A stretch of 64,000 nucleotides of DNA, from the NCBI GenBank assembly GCA_963921935.1, contig OY998175.1, positions 174,441,262 to 174,505,261 of the forward strand, in the 5' to 3' direction. Origin of the DNA: Galeruca laticollis. Lineage: Eukaryota; Arthropoda; Insecta; Coleoptera; Chrysomelidae. Below are positions 11,850 through 23,194 of this stretch, in pieces. The notes beneath the pieces were generated by a model. The model saw nothing but the letters and a program-made list of their open reading frames with translations, was not told the DNA's origin and did not search any database. Made by a program: the position numbers and the translations under genes. Positions within the stretch are counted from its first letter, which is position 1; each line of letters opens with the position of its first letter.

Positions 11850-12345
11850 AAAGGTTCAAGACTAGATGGCTGTGATATAGATATAATTCGAAGAACAATG
11901 TATACCTTGTATAAAGAGAAGATTGTGCGTACGTAGGATATTTTATTGCGACGGCTTAAAAATAATGAATATGGTATCAAGTATTGTAAAGAGAGTTTAA
12001 GGAAGTCTCATTTACAAAACGGATTCAAATTAAAAAACTCACTAGTAGCAGAAAATGGATAACAGAATATGTGCGCCTTAAGAATTGGATATTTGAATAT
12101 TTATTGACAATAAACGAATTTAGAGAATATGGTAGAGCAGTAGTGTATTTGGATGAAAATTGGTTCGATATAAATAATAATGCAAACAAAAGTTGGGTAG
12201 ACTTATCTGACTTGTGCCAAACCAATGCGCCGTCTAATAAAGAGAAACGCATTACGATTATTCACGCAGGACCCAAAAATGGTTTTATACGAAATGCATT
12301 GTCTTTATCGGCAAAGAATATTAAGGTTTCTTTAGTCGATAATCA
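11850..12345 (+). pseudogene. IS630/Tc1-type (DDE_3-like) transposase fragment, cut by an RTE insertion
   Basis: The segment near 11880-12060 carries a decayed IIRRTMYTLYKEK-type helix-turn-helix region. It is followed at 12071-12340 by an open frame with VVYLDENWFDI (first catalytic D near 12150), SWVDLSDLCQTNAPSNK and RITIIHAGPKNGFI. These resemble the insect IS630-type transposase family. The frame then runs into an ATC-rich tail at about 12346-12362 that belongs to the adjoining minus-strand RTE-type LINE, so the second half of the transposase is missing here. A related but separate remnant covering the other end of the protein is at 51500-52690. Confidence 0.7.
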
Positions 12346-13260
12346 TGATGATGCTTCATCATCAAGCCGTTCAATCCTTACGGATTATGACTAATGCATT
12401 GCATTTTGATCCATTCATTGAGGTGGATCATTCCTCTTCTCTATTTTTTTGCAGCTTGTTGTGGGTTCTGGCTATTCTCGTTATCTTTTGTCAATCTACT
12501 CTGTTTTTACATTTTAGTTTCCAGTTATTTATTCCCATGCTCATTGACTCTTCTTCAATTGCATAATTTCGTCTTTTTCTGGGACTTCCTCTTCCTTATC
12601 TCCTGCCCATTGTAATCTTTGCGCTTTTACGAACCTTATAATGTTTTCGCCTTGCAGTTCATCCTCTATTTCTTTATTACTTTTGCGCCTTACAGTCCCG
12701 TCTCTTGCAGTGTCTGGTCCCAGAATTATTCCCATTATTGTTCGCTATAATACTTTAAGACCATTTTTCTCTTTTTTTGTCACTGTGCCTGTTTCCATTG
12801 CGTAGGTGATAACTGGTCTAATAATCGTCTTATAAATATTTTCTTTGTTATTGTCTTACTTTTTAACGTTGCTCAATTCCGACCATAGACTTAATCTCCC
12901 ATTCGTTATTTTCCATCTTTTCCAATTATCACCAATAATTGAAGTGGGTGACCATTTCAAACCTGCGCTTCTCTGTTTCAAAGTAGTTTTCTGCGTTATT
13001 GTCTTCTCTTCCTATATACATATATTTTGTTTTGCCTTCATTTATGTACAAACAAACTTTTTTTGCTTCCATGTCTATTCTATATCTTTTATTATTTGTT
13101 TTTTTTATATTTGGTATTATCGTATCATCGTCTGCATTTGCTATAACTTGTGATTGATTCACTTGTAAAAATTTGCCTTCTCATTATGCCTACCATTACT
13201 TAAATAAATATGGTGGGCGACAGAAGGTCTCGCTGTTTGACATATCTATTAATTTCAAAT
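12346..13260 (-). pseudogene. RTE-type LINE, 3' part (RT palm to 3' tail)
   Basis: Read on the minus strand from 13260 downwards. A KQRDLLSPTIF block (the PQG..SP motif region) is near 13250-13215. SQVIANADDDTI, a decayed YADD catalytic motif, is at 13150-13115. A GKTKYMYIGRED block is near 13025-12990 and a VTHFNYW block near 12945-12930. The C-terminal region has NKEIEDELQGENIIRF near 12680-12630 and AQRLQWAG near 12625-12600. The 3' end is an ARTHNKLQKNREEE-type tail followed by a short (TGA)n-like end at 12346-12362. Stops and frameshifts throughout. Its upstream half is displaced to 16190-16520 by an I-type LINE inserted between. Confidence 0.8.
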
Positions 13261-13573
13261 TATCGTGTTGAGATTCATCGAGTAAACATCGCTAAAGCCA
13301 ACAACAAATTTTTTGCTAATTAGACTATGAGTTTTATCACCAATATGTGATAAGTAAACTAGTTTTTATTTCTGTTGTAATATTTTTACAACTATAATTA
13401 GGTATTTATTATCCTAGTAATTATTAGTGAATTCCAGTGGTGTACCGTTAGAAAACTCTACTAGACTTAGGTGAGTTCCTTCTTATTCTCTTCCGCTCTG
13501 GAAGACAGTCTGTACTACCTTTCTTTTCTCTCCCGTGTAGTGTTCTTGGTAACCAAGATCACACACACAAACA

Positions 13574-14905
13574 ATGACAACCCACAATAACTTACATTCA
13601 ACAAACAACAACCCTATCACCAAATCAAAATCATATGTCGCTGCCGCACTCACCAAACCACCTCCTCCTACTTTTCCCAAAAGAGACCAAGCTATTGTTA
13701 TGCACTCAATACCAAACACTGTACTAAGTGAATATATTAAATCCATTGGTGAAATAGTTACTCCAAAAATATCACATTTGCTTCTCATATTTCCAATAAC
13801 AGAATTTGCATTTTCCTCTCTTCCACTCAAACCGTTGACCAACTTCTGAACAGTACATCATATATCACGGTCGTTCCCATTCGGAGACTAATCTCACCTT
13901 CTAAGAGAATTCTAATCTCAAACGTATGCCCTTCCATTCCACATACTCTAATTGAGAAATCTCTAAAAGATCTTGGTTTGCAGCTTGCAGCTCCTATCAC
14001 TTTTGTGAAATGCGGAACAATAGACGATCAATATGCTCATATCATGAGTTCTCGCAGCGTAACCTTCGTCATCCCCGATAAGGATGACTTTGAGTTACAA
14101 ACATCCTTACTAATTAATCACGAAAATACATCATTTCGAATATTCATATCCACCGACAGACTTGAATGTTTTCTCTGTAAACTCACCAGACATATCGCAG
14201 ACTTCTGCCCTAAAGTCCCTACTGGTCCTGATACCAATTCACTCTCAACCAATCCTCCTCCCTCTTCATCCTCCCCTGTTGACTCTTTAACTACACTGAT
14301 TAGCCCTGCACCGATAGAACCTGAGCCCTCTCTAGATGATTTCTCTCTACCTCTCACAAAGAATCCTGAACCTCCAACTACCTCTTCTACTACCTCCCCT
14401 CCAATAGCCACAGGCCAAAAAAGAGGCCACTCTTCTACCGACAGCCCCCTTGACACCCCTCCAATACTGTCTCCCTCCATTACTTTATCAGCCTCAAGTC
14501 CCACATTACCTCCTTCTTTCACTGTACCACCCAAACCAATAAAGAAAAAGTCCAAAACCAATGCTCAGATCATTAATTAGGACTTAACTGTGTTGCTGTT
14601 ATCCAAAATCTCTACAAAGACAACCCATCTAACTTCACTCTCACCTCAACCCAACTAATCGCTTTTCTCGAAAATTCTTTTGGATGTCCTTACTCGCTAC
14701 AGGTAGCACAAAAATTCTCCTCTGATATAGATGGTATACAAAAGGACTTTACGCTGCTACAAAGAAAAGAGCACTAAAAAATCTTCTAACAAGACTTTTA
14801 AACAAATTAAAACACCAGCATAACCGAATTGATTTCCCCGACAACCTAAGCATCTCTTCGGATAACCTTGCAGATACAGAATCTAACCACAGTTTACAGA
14901 ACGAA
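13574..14905 (+). pseudogene. LINE A ORF1 (gag-like, CCHC)
   Basis: ORF1 of the I-type LINE, an RNA-binding gag-like protein. It begins with ATG at 13574 in a serine/threonine-rich start. The frame shifts near 13765, where the ITF..ISNNRICIFLSS block moves to another frame; the same block is ITFSSRIPNNRICIYLSS in copy B. It is then readable to a single CCHC-like knuckle CFLCKLTRHIADFCP at 14170-14214. A proline/serine/threonine-rich linker follows (14220-14540). After a stop at 14578 a second frameshift leads to a conserved tail (SNFTLTSTQLIAFLENSFG near 14630-14685) that matches copy B after its Harbinger insertion. Confidence 0.75.
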
Positions 14906-14949
14906 TACTAACTCTTTAATCCCTACATCTTTTATAACCCTTCCATTTT

Positions 14950-15709
14950 CAAATTATTGCAATGGAACTGTGATGGATTCTTTCCACGATTAGAGAGAAT
15001 CCAACATTTAATATCAGAATCTACACCAGACATTGTATGCCTTCAGGAAACCAATACGAAAAACTCCAAACTTCCCCTATTGAAAATTTTTGAGGGATAT
15101 CATAATATCAGAACCAATTGCCCAAGAACTAGTGGTGGTACCTCAATATTTGTCTCCTCCGACTTTTTTTCTGCCCACTTCCCGCTTTCCTCTGAATTAG
15201 AAGCCATAACCTGTTGGTGTCCCGATAAACTCACTATTTGTAGTCTTTATGTCTCACCAGATCACCCTCTTAAAGAGGAAGAGCTTGTTAATCTCATATT
15301 CGAACTTCCGCAACCCTACATTCTCGTAGGAGATTTCAATGCTCACAATACAATATGGGGTTCCAGTCATACATTTGGTAAAGGAGAGATTGTTGAAAAC
15401 GTTATAAATTGCACAGGTATTTGTATCTTGAACACCGGTTCCAACACCCACTTTAACATTTCATCTGGCTCCTTTTATGAAATCGATCTCAGTTTTAGTG
15501 ACTCCAAGCTAGCTCCCTCATTAACATGGTTTACTGAAGATGACCTTCACGACAGTAATCATTTTCCCATCTTTATAACTAACACCGATAATTCAAATGA
15601 CCGAGCTCTAACAAAAAGTTACTGGCGTCTAAAATATGCTAATTGGCCTGAATATATTACTAAAACTGAACAATTTATACCCAATCTCTCTTTTACTAAC
15701 GGATGTTAA
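14950..15709 (+). pseudogene. LINE A ORF2, apurinic-like endonuclease domain
   Basis: One open frame covers the exonuclease-endonuclease-phosphatase fold used to nick target DNA. I see LLQWNCDGF (14953-14979), the catalytic LQET block (15043-15054), GDFNAHNTIWGS (15331-15366) and ISSGSFYEIDLSFSD (15460-15504), and the terminal histidine block DSNHFPI (15553-15573). All catalytic blocks are legible, so the domain looks recently open. After WRLKYANW and a short linker the frame stops at 15709, and the sequence jumps directly to the end of the RNase H region. The RT is therefore deleted. Confidence 0.8.
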
Positions 15710-16089
15710 GGCAGAAGCAAAAAGAATCGTCAGATATATATGGCAAACTCACTGGAGCTCCACCAAGACTTCCCTACTATCTTTCCAGCCTGTTCTCAAC
15801 TGACCCCACTGGACTCTCTAGACAAGAATTATCAATACTACGTAGACTTCGAATAGGTCACACCAAACTTACATACAGCTACTTAATGACCTCAAGCATC
15901 AGACCTTCCTGCCAAAGCTGCCAGTGCCCACTTATTGTTAAACACATTCTGGTTGATTGTCACCAATTTAGCACAAGAAGACGACAACATAATCTTAAAT
16001 CCCAGCTGCAAGACATCTTAAGGGACCCAAGCCAAATCGAGTCTACACTGAAATTCTTAAAAGATATATCACTATATCATAAACTTTAA
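15710..16089 (+). pseudogene. LINE A ORF2, C-terminal end after RNase H
   Basis: Right after the deletion a KRIVRYIWQTHW block in one frame resembles the end of the RNase H region. An open frame to 16089 then has LRRLRIGHTKLTYSYL and a zinc-knuckle-like C-x2-C-x8-H-x4-C segment at about 15910-15960. This C-terminal signature is characteristic of I-clade elements. It confirms that the copy keeps both outer ends of ORF2 while lacking the middle. Confidence 0.75.
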
Positions 16090-16189
16090 ACTATGTTTCT
16101 TAACTATCTGTAATAACTACTGTTTTTTGTAATCGCATCTGTGCAAGTGGCCATAGTTGCCGAGCACGTTAATTGAATAAAAAAAAAGT

Positions 16190-16520
16190 CAGTTGTCTTC
16201 GTTTTTTTGGGATTTTAAATCTTCCCAGTTCGTTTACTTATGCTTTCTAATTATTGTATCAAAGGCACTGTTGAAATCTATGAAGACTGGAAGTGTATTT
16301 CTGTTATGTTCTCAGTCAATTGTCGACCTTCCTGGCCTGAAGCCGTTTTGGTAGTCTCCGAGAATTTTTCTGCGTGTACTTTTAGACGTTTATTAATTAA
16401 ATTGGCAAGTATCTTATATGTTAGATTTAGTAATGTCGAATTCGGTTGCGCGGAGAGCGACTTTCAAATGCTGCTGCCGCCATGTTCTCCACTGTTTGGA
16501 AAAGGTAGCAGGCACAAAAA
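16190..16520 (-). pseudogene. RTE-type LINE, 5' part of RT, displaced from 12346-13260
   Basis: On the minus strand a LTYKILANLINKRL block (near 16420-16380) is followed by a decayed FRPGRST-type region and a DFNSAFDTI-like catalytic-A block (near 16265-16240), ending at IPKKRRQLT near 16190. This continues naturally into the KQRDLLSPTIF block at 13250 if the I-type LINE between them is removed. Several frame breaks. Confidence 0.7.
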
Positions 16521-17199
16521 ATTAAGACCTTTCAGATAAGCTTTTATTTTCTGAGGAGGTTCATGATGATAGAAAGCTGGGTGCGAAGATGTCGCTTATC
16601 TCTCGGCGGCAACTGATTAGACTTATCAGGGGGCTGGTAGCATTACTTTTTCATATAGTCCTACCCCTCCCCTGTCTCGAGGAAAATCACAATATGGAAG
16701 ACTTCTCATTACAGACACCTAAAAAAATTATTTTTATATTTGTTAATTTTTTATAGCGTTCACCGGTCCTAGACATGTCCTATGAATGAAATGGCGAATT
16801 ATATGTTTGACTTTTGGGAGCCCTATCATTACAGGTTAAGTGTCGTGGGCTCTTAGACTATATACAGTATTGGAAAAAATTTATCTTGGGTACTGCATTT
16901 TAATGAGAGCGTAAATGTTGTTCAGCTTAAAGATGGATATAGCATTAGAACTTCCCCTCGAATGGATCGAATAGGGGATACGCTCGACTTCACTACACCG
17001 ATACTCGTCATCATGACAGGTTAACAAATCTTACATTGTTTGGTGTGAAACTGGTTTTTGTTTGTCAAAGTCAAAGTGAAAGCGTCAAAAATAAAAATTA
17101 CTAAAAATATGGTTATGGTCTGACAATAGTGAGTAGGATTATTTCAATTCATTTACGATTTTAGTTCTAATATAGTAAATTAAAGTAAGTGCCTTTAAA
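16521..17199. other. No recognisable feature
   Basis: Moderately AT-rich. Upstream end of the RTE remnant is not resolvable. No element ends, tandem repeats or supported frames. Confidence 0.4.
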
Positions 17200-20100
17200 A
17201 TGCCATCACCAGGTATATTTCGGGTCCGGTGAACTATAGGGAGACACGAATTTTTGACTGATTTTGCGAAAAATCAATAGTACTCACCTATTTTGAAGAT
17301 TATCCGTCAAAAAATTTGCGGGTTATACACAATTTACAGAGAAAAATCCAAAAACAGATTTTTTTTCGTCACGTAAACCATCATTTTTGGATTGAATATT
17401 TTATACAAAAAACAGTTTAAATGTATCGCACTGTTCAGGAAAGTGATCAACAATACATATTCTCACAAATTATAATAAAATTTCAGTTAGTTTGCGGATA
17501 ATATTATTTAAATTACCACTTTTATAAATATATATAATTGTAAGACAACAAATTTGTATGTGAATAGTTTTAATGACAGAATTGACAGATACCTTTCCGT
17601 GAAACGTAATGCATAACCAAAACCATAAATCTAAATATGTATTCTCTAACATTTTTCTTTCATCATTCAATGCGAATGAGAATATTTTAAATTTGTTAGG
17701 TCATTATAAAAAATAAAATTGTTTGAACCATTTAATTTTAAATGTATATCACGTTTGGTTCTCTTCATTTTATACTTTATAATATACCATGAAACCAAAA
17801 CTTGAACATTTATATCAGTAGGGGTGCGTTCACAAACCAACGTCTTGATTGTAAGAGTTATACTTAGGTACAAAGTGACCGTTCATAAAACATTTAATAT
17901 ATATCTCACACTCTGTAACACAGCGCTCATAAACGCACCACGGGAATCGCCGTAAGTGTACTCTTAGTTACCCACTCGAGATCGAGTAAATTATTACCCT
18001 GACATGCGTAATTCGTATTACACAAATGTTATTGTTTATAGAGGTTAATGCGTTGAGGTTAGCTATAAGTTTCCATCAGCATAATATTTTCAAATTCCAT
18101 TGGTAATAATGTTAAAGGTTAAAACACTCGACAATTCCTGCTATACGCAACCAACGTAAAATAATTTCAATGTCTAAATCAAATTTGGACAGTGTCGACC
18201 TACAAATAGGTAGGGCGCGCTCTAATCGTTCAAGTTGGTTTCTGTCTAGGTTTCTACCCGGCCTTTGACTGACATGTTACCCTGTCAGAGTTCTTTCCTC
18301 ACCCCGCCAATATATTATGAATGCACTCTAGCAGTCTAGCGTATATATACAGATATGCAACCAACAAAACAAAATAAGATACTTTGTAGCATGGTTGCCA
18401 GCTGTAATCGACTACTTGAGAATCATGGTATTTTATTATCAAGATGCGAAATCAAATATTTGATTAAAATATATCTTCATTGAATGAATTTAACCTAAAC
18501 TCAAGAAAATAAATGAAATTATAAACACATTTATATATGATGATATATTTATATTGAGTATTTGAAGAAGGACAATGAAATATAATCATTTAGTTCATCC
18601 TTCCCCTTCATGAAAAATATCCAATACTTTGTAACGCGCACATCAGGTTATTCAAGAAGGGGAAGGGAATGTAATCATTGGATTCACCCTTCCCCTTCTT
18701 GAATAACCTAATAGGCATTACAAAGTATTCGCCCTTCCCCTTCTTTAAAAATATCCAATACTTTGTAATGCATATTAGGTTATTCAAGAAGGGGAAGGGT
18801 GAATCCAATGATTATATTCCCTTCCCCTTCTTGAATAATATTTGATTTCGCATATTAATAATAATGTAAAAAATACCATGATTCTCAAGTAGTCAATTAC
18901 AGCTGGCAACCATGCTACAAAGTATCTTATTCTGCTTAGTTGGTTGCATATCTGTGTATATACGCTAGACTGCATTCATAATATATTGGCGGGGTAAGGA
19001 GAGAACTCTGACAGGGTAACATGTCAGTCAAACGCCGGGTAGAAACCTAGGGAGAAACCAACTTGAACGATTAGAGCGCGCCCTACCTATTTGTAGGTCG
19101 ACACTGTCCAAATCTGATTTTGACATTGAAATTATTTTACGTTGGTTGCGGAAAACGGGGATTGTGGAGTGTTTCAACCTTTAACATTATTACCAATTTA
19201 ATTTGAAAATATTCTGCTGATGGAAACTTATAGCTAACCTCAACCCACAGAATAACAATTACTGACGCATTAACCTCTATAAACAAGAACATTTGTGTAA
19301 TACGAATTACGCATGTCAGGGTGATAATTTCCTCGATCTTGAGCGGGTAACTAAGAGTACACTTTCGGCGATTCCCGTGGTGCGTTTATGAACGCTGTGT
19401 TACAGAGTGTGAGATATATGTTAAATGTTTTATGAACGGTCAGTTTGTACCTAAGTATAACTCTTACACTCAAGACGTTGGTTTGTGAACGCACCCCTAC
19501 TGATATAAATGTTCAAGTTTGGGTTTCATGGTATATTGGTATATTATAAAGTATAAAATAAAGAGAACCAAACGTGATATTGATTTATAATTAAATGGTT
19601 CAAACAATTTTATTTTTTATAATGACCTAACAAATTTAAAATGTTCTCATTCGCACTGAATGATGAAAAGAAAATGTTAGATACTTCATATTTAGATTTA
19701 TGGTTTTGGTTACGCATTACGTTTCACGAAAAGGTATCTGTCAATTCTGTCATTAAAATTATTCACATACAAATTTGTTGTCTTACAATTACATATATTT
19801 ATAAAAATATTAATTTAAATAATACTATCAGCAAACTAACTGAAATTTTATTATAATTTGTGAGAATATATATTGTCGATCACTTTCCTGTACAGTGCGA
19901 TACATTTAAACTGTTTTTTGTATAAAATATTCAATCCAAAAGTGATGGTTTAAGTGGCGAGAAATAAATCTTTTTTTGGATTTTTCTCTGTAAATTGTGT
20001 ATAACCCGCAAATTTTTCGACGGATAATCTTCAGAATAGGTGAGTACTATTGATTTTTCGCAAAATCAGTCAAAAATTCTTGTCTCCCTATAGTTCACCG

Positions 20101-20450
20101 GACCCATTATATCATAGTTATATTGCAAATAATTTGGAATTTGGAATTTAAGAACAAAACATTTTTCAAATTTCTATCTGACATTAATCAAAGGGAACAG
20201 TGGTACAACATTTTAGAACTTCCTTATAGATCCAATGATCAAAAGTTGTGTGAAGATCGTTTTGCTGATGATGCATTTTCAAATACATTACGCATTTGCT
20301 TTACCTTTTCAACCCTTACATCATGCACCCTCAACAGTAGTCGAACATAGTAATAATACCCAAGCTTTTCAACGTACAGTATTGTCTGTAAAACGAAAGT
20401 TTATTTTTTGTAACAATGATAGTCAAGAACTACAACACAAATTGTGAAGC
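17200..20450 (+). pseudogene. THAP-domain coding remnant split by a palindromic element
   Basis: THAP domains are C2CH zinc-coordinating DNA-binding modules found in P-type transposases and host proteins. After the palindrome (20106-20450) a frame reads KTFFKFLSDINQREQWYNIL followed by KLCEDRFADDAF. This fits the F-x-FP/R..W/CxxH-F pattern, with the last zinc ligand H changed to R. A short MPSPGIF frame at 17200-17220, just before the palindrome, could be the matching N-terminus; that link is inference. Stops after 20345 end the readable part. No downstream catalytic region is recognisable. Confidence 0.5.
17222..20105. repeat. 2.9-kb palindromic element with ~1.24-kb arms
   Basis: The left arm (17222-18462, starting GGGTCCGGTGAACTATAGGG) is the reverse complement of the right arm (18838-20105, ending CACCGGACCC) with scattered substitutions and small indels. 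The centre (18463-18837) holds several alternating copies of a CCTTCCCCTTCTTGAATAA motif. The arms carry mirrored short open frames (17470-17670 minus and 19641-19856 plus) that encode similar peptides only because the arms are inverted copies; they show no known domain. No clear target-site duplication. It could be a foldback-type DNA transposon or the collapsed ends of a larger element. Confidence 0.85.
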
Positions 20451-20824
20451 AGATGATTGCAGTTTGTTAGATAACTAATTTCTTTTTAAATTTTTTTATA
20501 ATGAACCAAAACCATTCACTTCCGTAGGTATAGGTCTGTCTGCAAAAGCCACTATAAATATATTTATACTATCTTTTATTATAAAAATGTATTAAAAATG
20601 GTTACAACGATGAATGACACTCAGTTATTTCTCAACTCACAGAAAGAAGAAAGCATATTTGACATTAACTGCAATGGCCTGCTCTGACAGCACAACAAGC
20701 CATCAGTTTAAATAAAAATCAAATTATGAAGTCAACTTTCACAACATCTCTTACAGATTTATCCCCAAAGTACCACTAACTTGTCTGTACTTTCTCTGCG
20801 CTGTGTAAATATTCGGTATGTTTC

Positions 20825-20968
20825 AGGAGTAATTTACTTTTTAATATTTTCGTTACTATGGCCTGCAAGTAATGACTCATTGACACTAGACACTTGAGGA
20901 GTAATTTACTTTTTAATATTTTCACTACTATGGCCTGCAAGTAATGACTCATTGACACTAGACACTGT
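20825..20968 (+). repeat. Two-copy tandem duplication, period 72 bp
   Basis: AGGAGTAATTTACTTTTTAA begins at 20825 and again at 20897. The two 72-bp copies differ at only a couple of positions, so the duplication is recent. Confidence 0.92.
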
Positions 20969-21101
20969 CATACCTAATTTAAACTAGAAGTGATTTGAAT
21001 TCAAGTTGGCAATTCAGTTGATTCTTGATTGGTCAGACCATAGCCGGTTTTACAGCACTTTCGTGTCGAGTGGGGTAACAAGAGGGGAGGATAGCATTCC
21101 G

Positions 21102-21159
21102 TCTCCCTCTCTCTTTCTCTCTCTCTCTCTTTCTCTCTCTCTCTTTCTCTCTCTCTCTT

Positions 21160-21192
<33 letters not shown>

Positions 21193-21193
21193 A
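21102..21193 (+). repeat. (CT)n microsatellite with TT interruptions
   Basis: Alternating CT with periodic extra T in a roughly 16-bp higher-order pattern. Arg-Glu or Leu-Ser open frames across it are artefacts. Confidence 0.95.
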
Positions 21194-21199
21194 TTATGT

Positions 21200-21789
21200 G
21201 GTATTATATATAACTGCGACAGATGTCTGTCTATACCCAAAATATATTTTTTCCGATACTGTATAATTTTATTCCCGGCATTGTTTATTCTGGATACGTA
21301 TTTCAAAAAATGAGCGTAGAAGATTATTCATCTGATCAGCTGTGGTAATATCTTCATTCATTGTAGCTTTTCATTGCATGATTGTATCAGCTTGAAATTT
21401 GTTGATTTCCGTTTTTCTCAATTTTCCATATAATATCTATGTCTGGAGAGATAACTAATGATGGTTATATAAATTAGACTAAATTTAACTGCTTGATAGT
21501 TATAAAGACGGCAACTGTTAATTTTTGGCTAAACTTTTCAATATGCGATTCAGGTTTCCAATAAAAAGTCTAAATAAAGAATACGGTGGTACCAAATTAC
21601 ACCGCTTAGGAAAAGATTCGATAAAACTATTAATATCTAGTGTTGAATAAACGTGAAACTTTTTTGTATGTACCGTCTGTTTAAATAGGATGAGATGTCG
21701 AATGTACCTTAAAATCCTTATATTTATGGTCAGTGAACCCTTCTACCATTTGATGGTGTATTATGCGCTTATACATTTACGAATTTCGT
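21200..21789. other. No recognisable feature
   Basis: AT-rich flank between the microsatellite and an RTE remnant; nothing supported. Confidence 0.4.
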
Positions 21790-22890
21790 CCATTCTCGTC
21801 TGTTTTCTGCCAACTTCGCTGCTTGTTTCCAGTTTCTATTTCTTCTATTTAGTATTTATCCTATAACTTTGTCCCACGTCTTTCTTGATCTACCCCTTTC
21901 CTTGTTCTTTTCTATTTTCGCGATCCAAACTTTTTTTGCTGATCTTTCTTCATTAATTCTCTGTAAATGCCCCCACCAATCTAACTGTCCCTCTTCTATA
22001 AATTCCAATGTGGATTGTATCTCTAGATCTTCTCTTATATCTATATTGATCAGCCTCTTTCTCTCTCTTGGTGACTCCTAAAGCTCTTCTAAGATGTTTC
22101 ATTTCTGTTGCTTGAATTTCACTTTTTTGTTTTTCTGTTAAGACCCAGGATTCACAACACAACACAAATGTCTATACAGCGTTTTCAAAATCTTTATTTT
22201 TGTCTGTTTTGAAATTTTTCTTTTATTTATAAATTTTGTGTTAATTGCATGGTAAAGTTTATTCGTTTTCTGAATTCAATTGTTGATATCGGCGTCTTGT
22301 GTCCCTCTTTCATCTACTGTTACCCCTAAATATTGGAAATTATTTACTTGTTCTATTTTTTCTCCATCGATGTAGGTGTTTAATTTTTCTTTGTCTACTC
22401 CTATCATCATTACCTTGTTTTTTTTGTTTTTTTTTCATTTCCATTTTCATTCATTACTGTGTTCCATACATTTCGACGATCAATATCTCGTTTTCCCTAT
22501 TCATCGATGTTTTCATATCCAAATATTGTCCGTTTTCGTTTTCTATATCTGTGTTGTCCAGTTTTTTCCTTTCGTAATGTTCGTCATTTCCTCTTCTAGA
22601 CTTCCTTCCTTTGGTGATCGTTCTTGTACAGATCTTTTATTACTGGTACTTGCTATTTCTTCTTCCAGTCGCTCTCTACCTTCTCTTAGGTTTGGTTCTA
22701 ATATTCTATCATTCACTATCAATTTGTAATATGTCCTCTGATTCGTGCTTCTTTTTGTTTTGGAATAATGTTTTCCTTTCTTTTTGGACACCTTCAGGGT
22801 AATCTTGGTGTATCCAAAATTCTGTCCCTTCCAGTTTTTTCGCATTCTTCAGTATGTTAGTTCGTATAGTTTCATTAATTTAACTAATAT
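21790..22890 (-). pseudogene. RTE-type LINE remnant (ORF1-like part joined to RT C-terminus)
   Basis: Reading down the minus strand, 22890-22545 carries an EGTEFWIHQDYPEG-like block and a lysine-rich stretch, plausibly from the ORF1-like part. It is followed at 22440-22290 by KVMMIGVDKEKLNTYIDGEK and a NNFQYLGVTVDE block, which is the RT thumb. The C-terminal signatures are HAINTKFINKRKISKQTKIK (22270-22200), ESWVLTEKQKSEIQATEM (22150-22095) and an AAKLAENRREWTKF-type tail near 21830-21790. The endonuclease and RT core are missing between the two parts. Many frame breaks. Confidence 0.7.
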
Positions 22891-23194
22891 TGGTCTCTTT
22901 CTTCAACTCCTTACGTGAAAAAATGATTCACCAAGTCAACAATTTCACTGATGCAATCGAAGTACTAATATTTTAATCTAGATCTTTACAAAATATCATC
23001 ATCCAAAGTTATTATTGGCGAAGAAGAGGCAAGAAAAATAATTTCTGAGTGTAGGACTTTTTCCTCTAACAAAATAGAAACTTTTTATTCCAATAATTGA
23101 GAAAGACTGGTCATTGCACGAAAGGGTGATAGTTTAGTTTGAGATCTATAGTTCTTAATGGAACAAGCCGTAATTTTCTTCAGATTAGTCAAAT
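22891..23194. other. No recognisable feature
   Basis: AT-rich flank; no supported feature. Confidence 0.4.

Larger units (their letters stand above)
13440..16187 (+). mobile_element. I-type LINE copy A, internally deleted
   Basis: A plus-strand non-LTR element with ORF1, an AP endonuclease and a C-terminal ORF2 segment, ending in an A-run at 16179-16187 after a TTGAATAAA signal. The reverse transcriptase and most of RNase H are missing. Its ORF1 is clearly related to the second copy at 57088-61718. The 5' border is approximate (13300-13440). It lies inside the RTE-type LINE whose halves are at 12346-13260 and 16190-16520. Confidence 0.8.

Noticed and set aside
14118..14561. 147-codon minus-strand open frame
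   Set aside because: Exactly opposite the proline/serine-rich linker of LINE A ORF1; Gly/Glu/Val-rich composition is the mirror of that linker.
19641..19856. Plus-strand frame similar to a minus-strand frame at 17470-17670
   Set aside because: The similarity is explained by the palindrome arms being inverted copies; no independent sign of coding.
21001..21306. Arg-Glu-rich and Leu-Ser-rich open frames
   Set aside because: Produced by the CT microsatellite.
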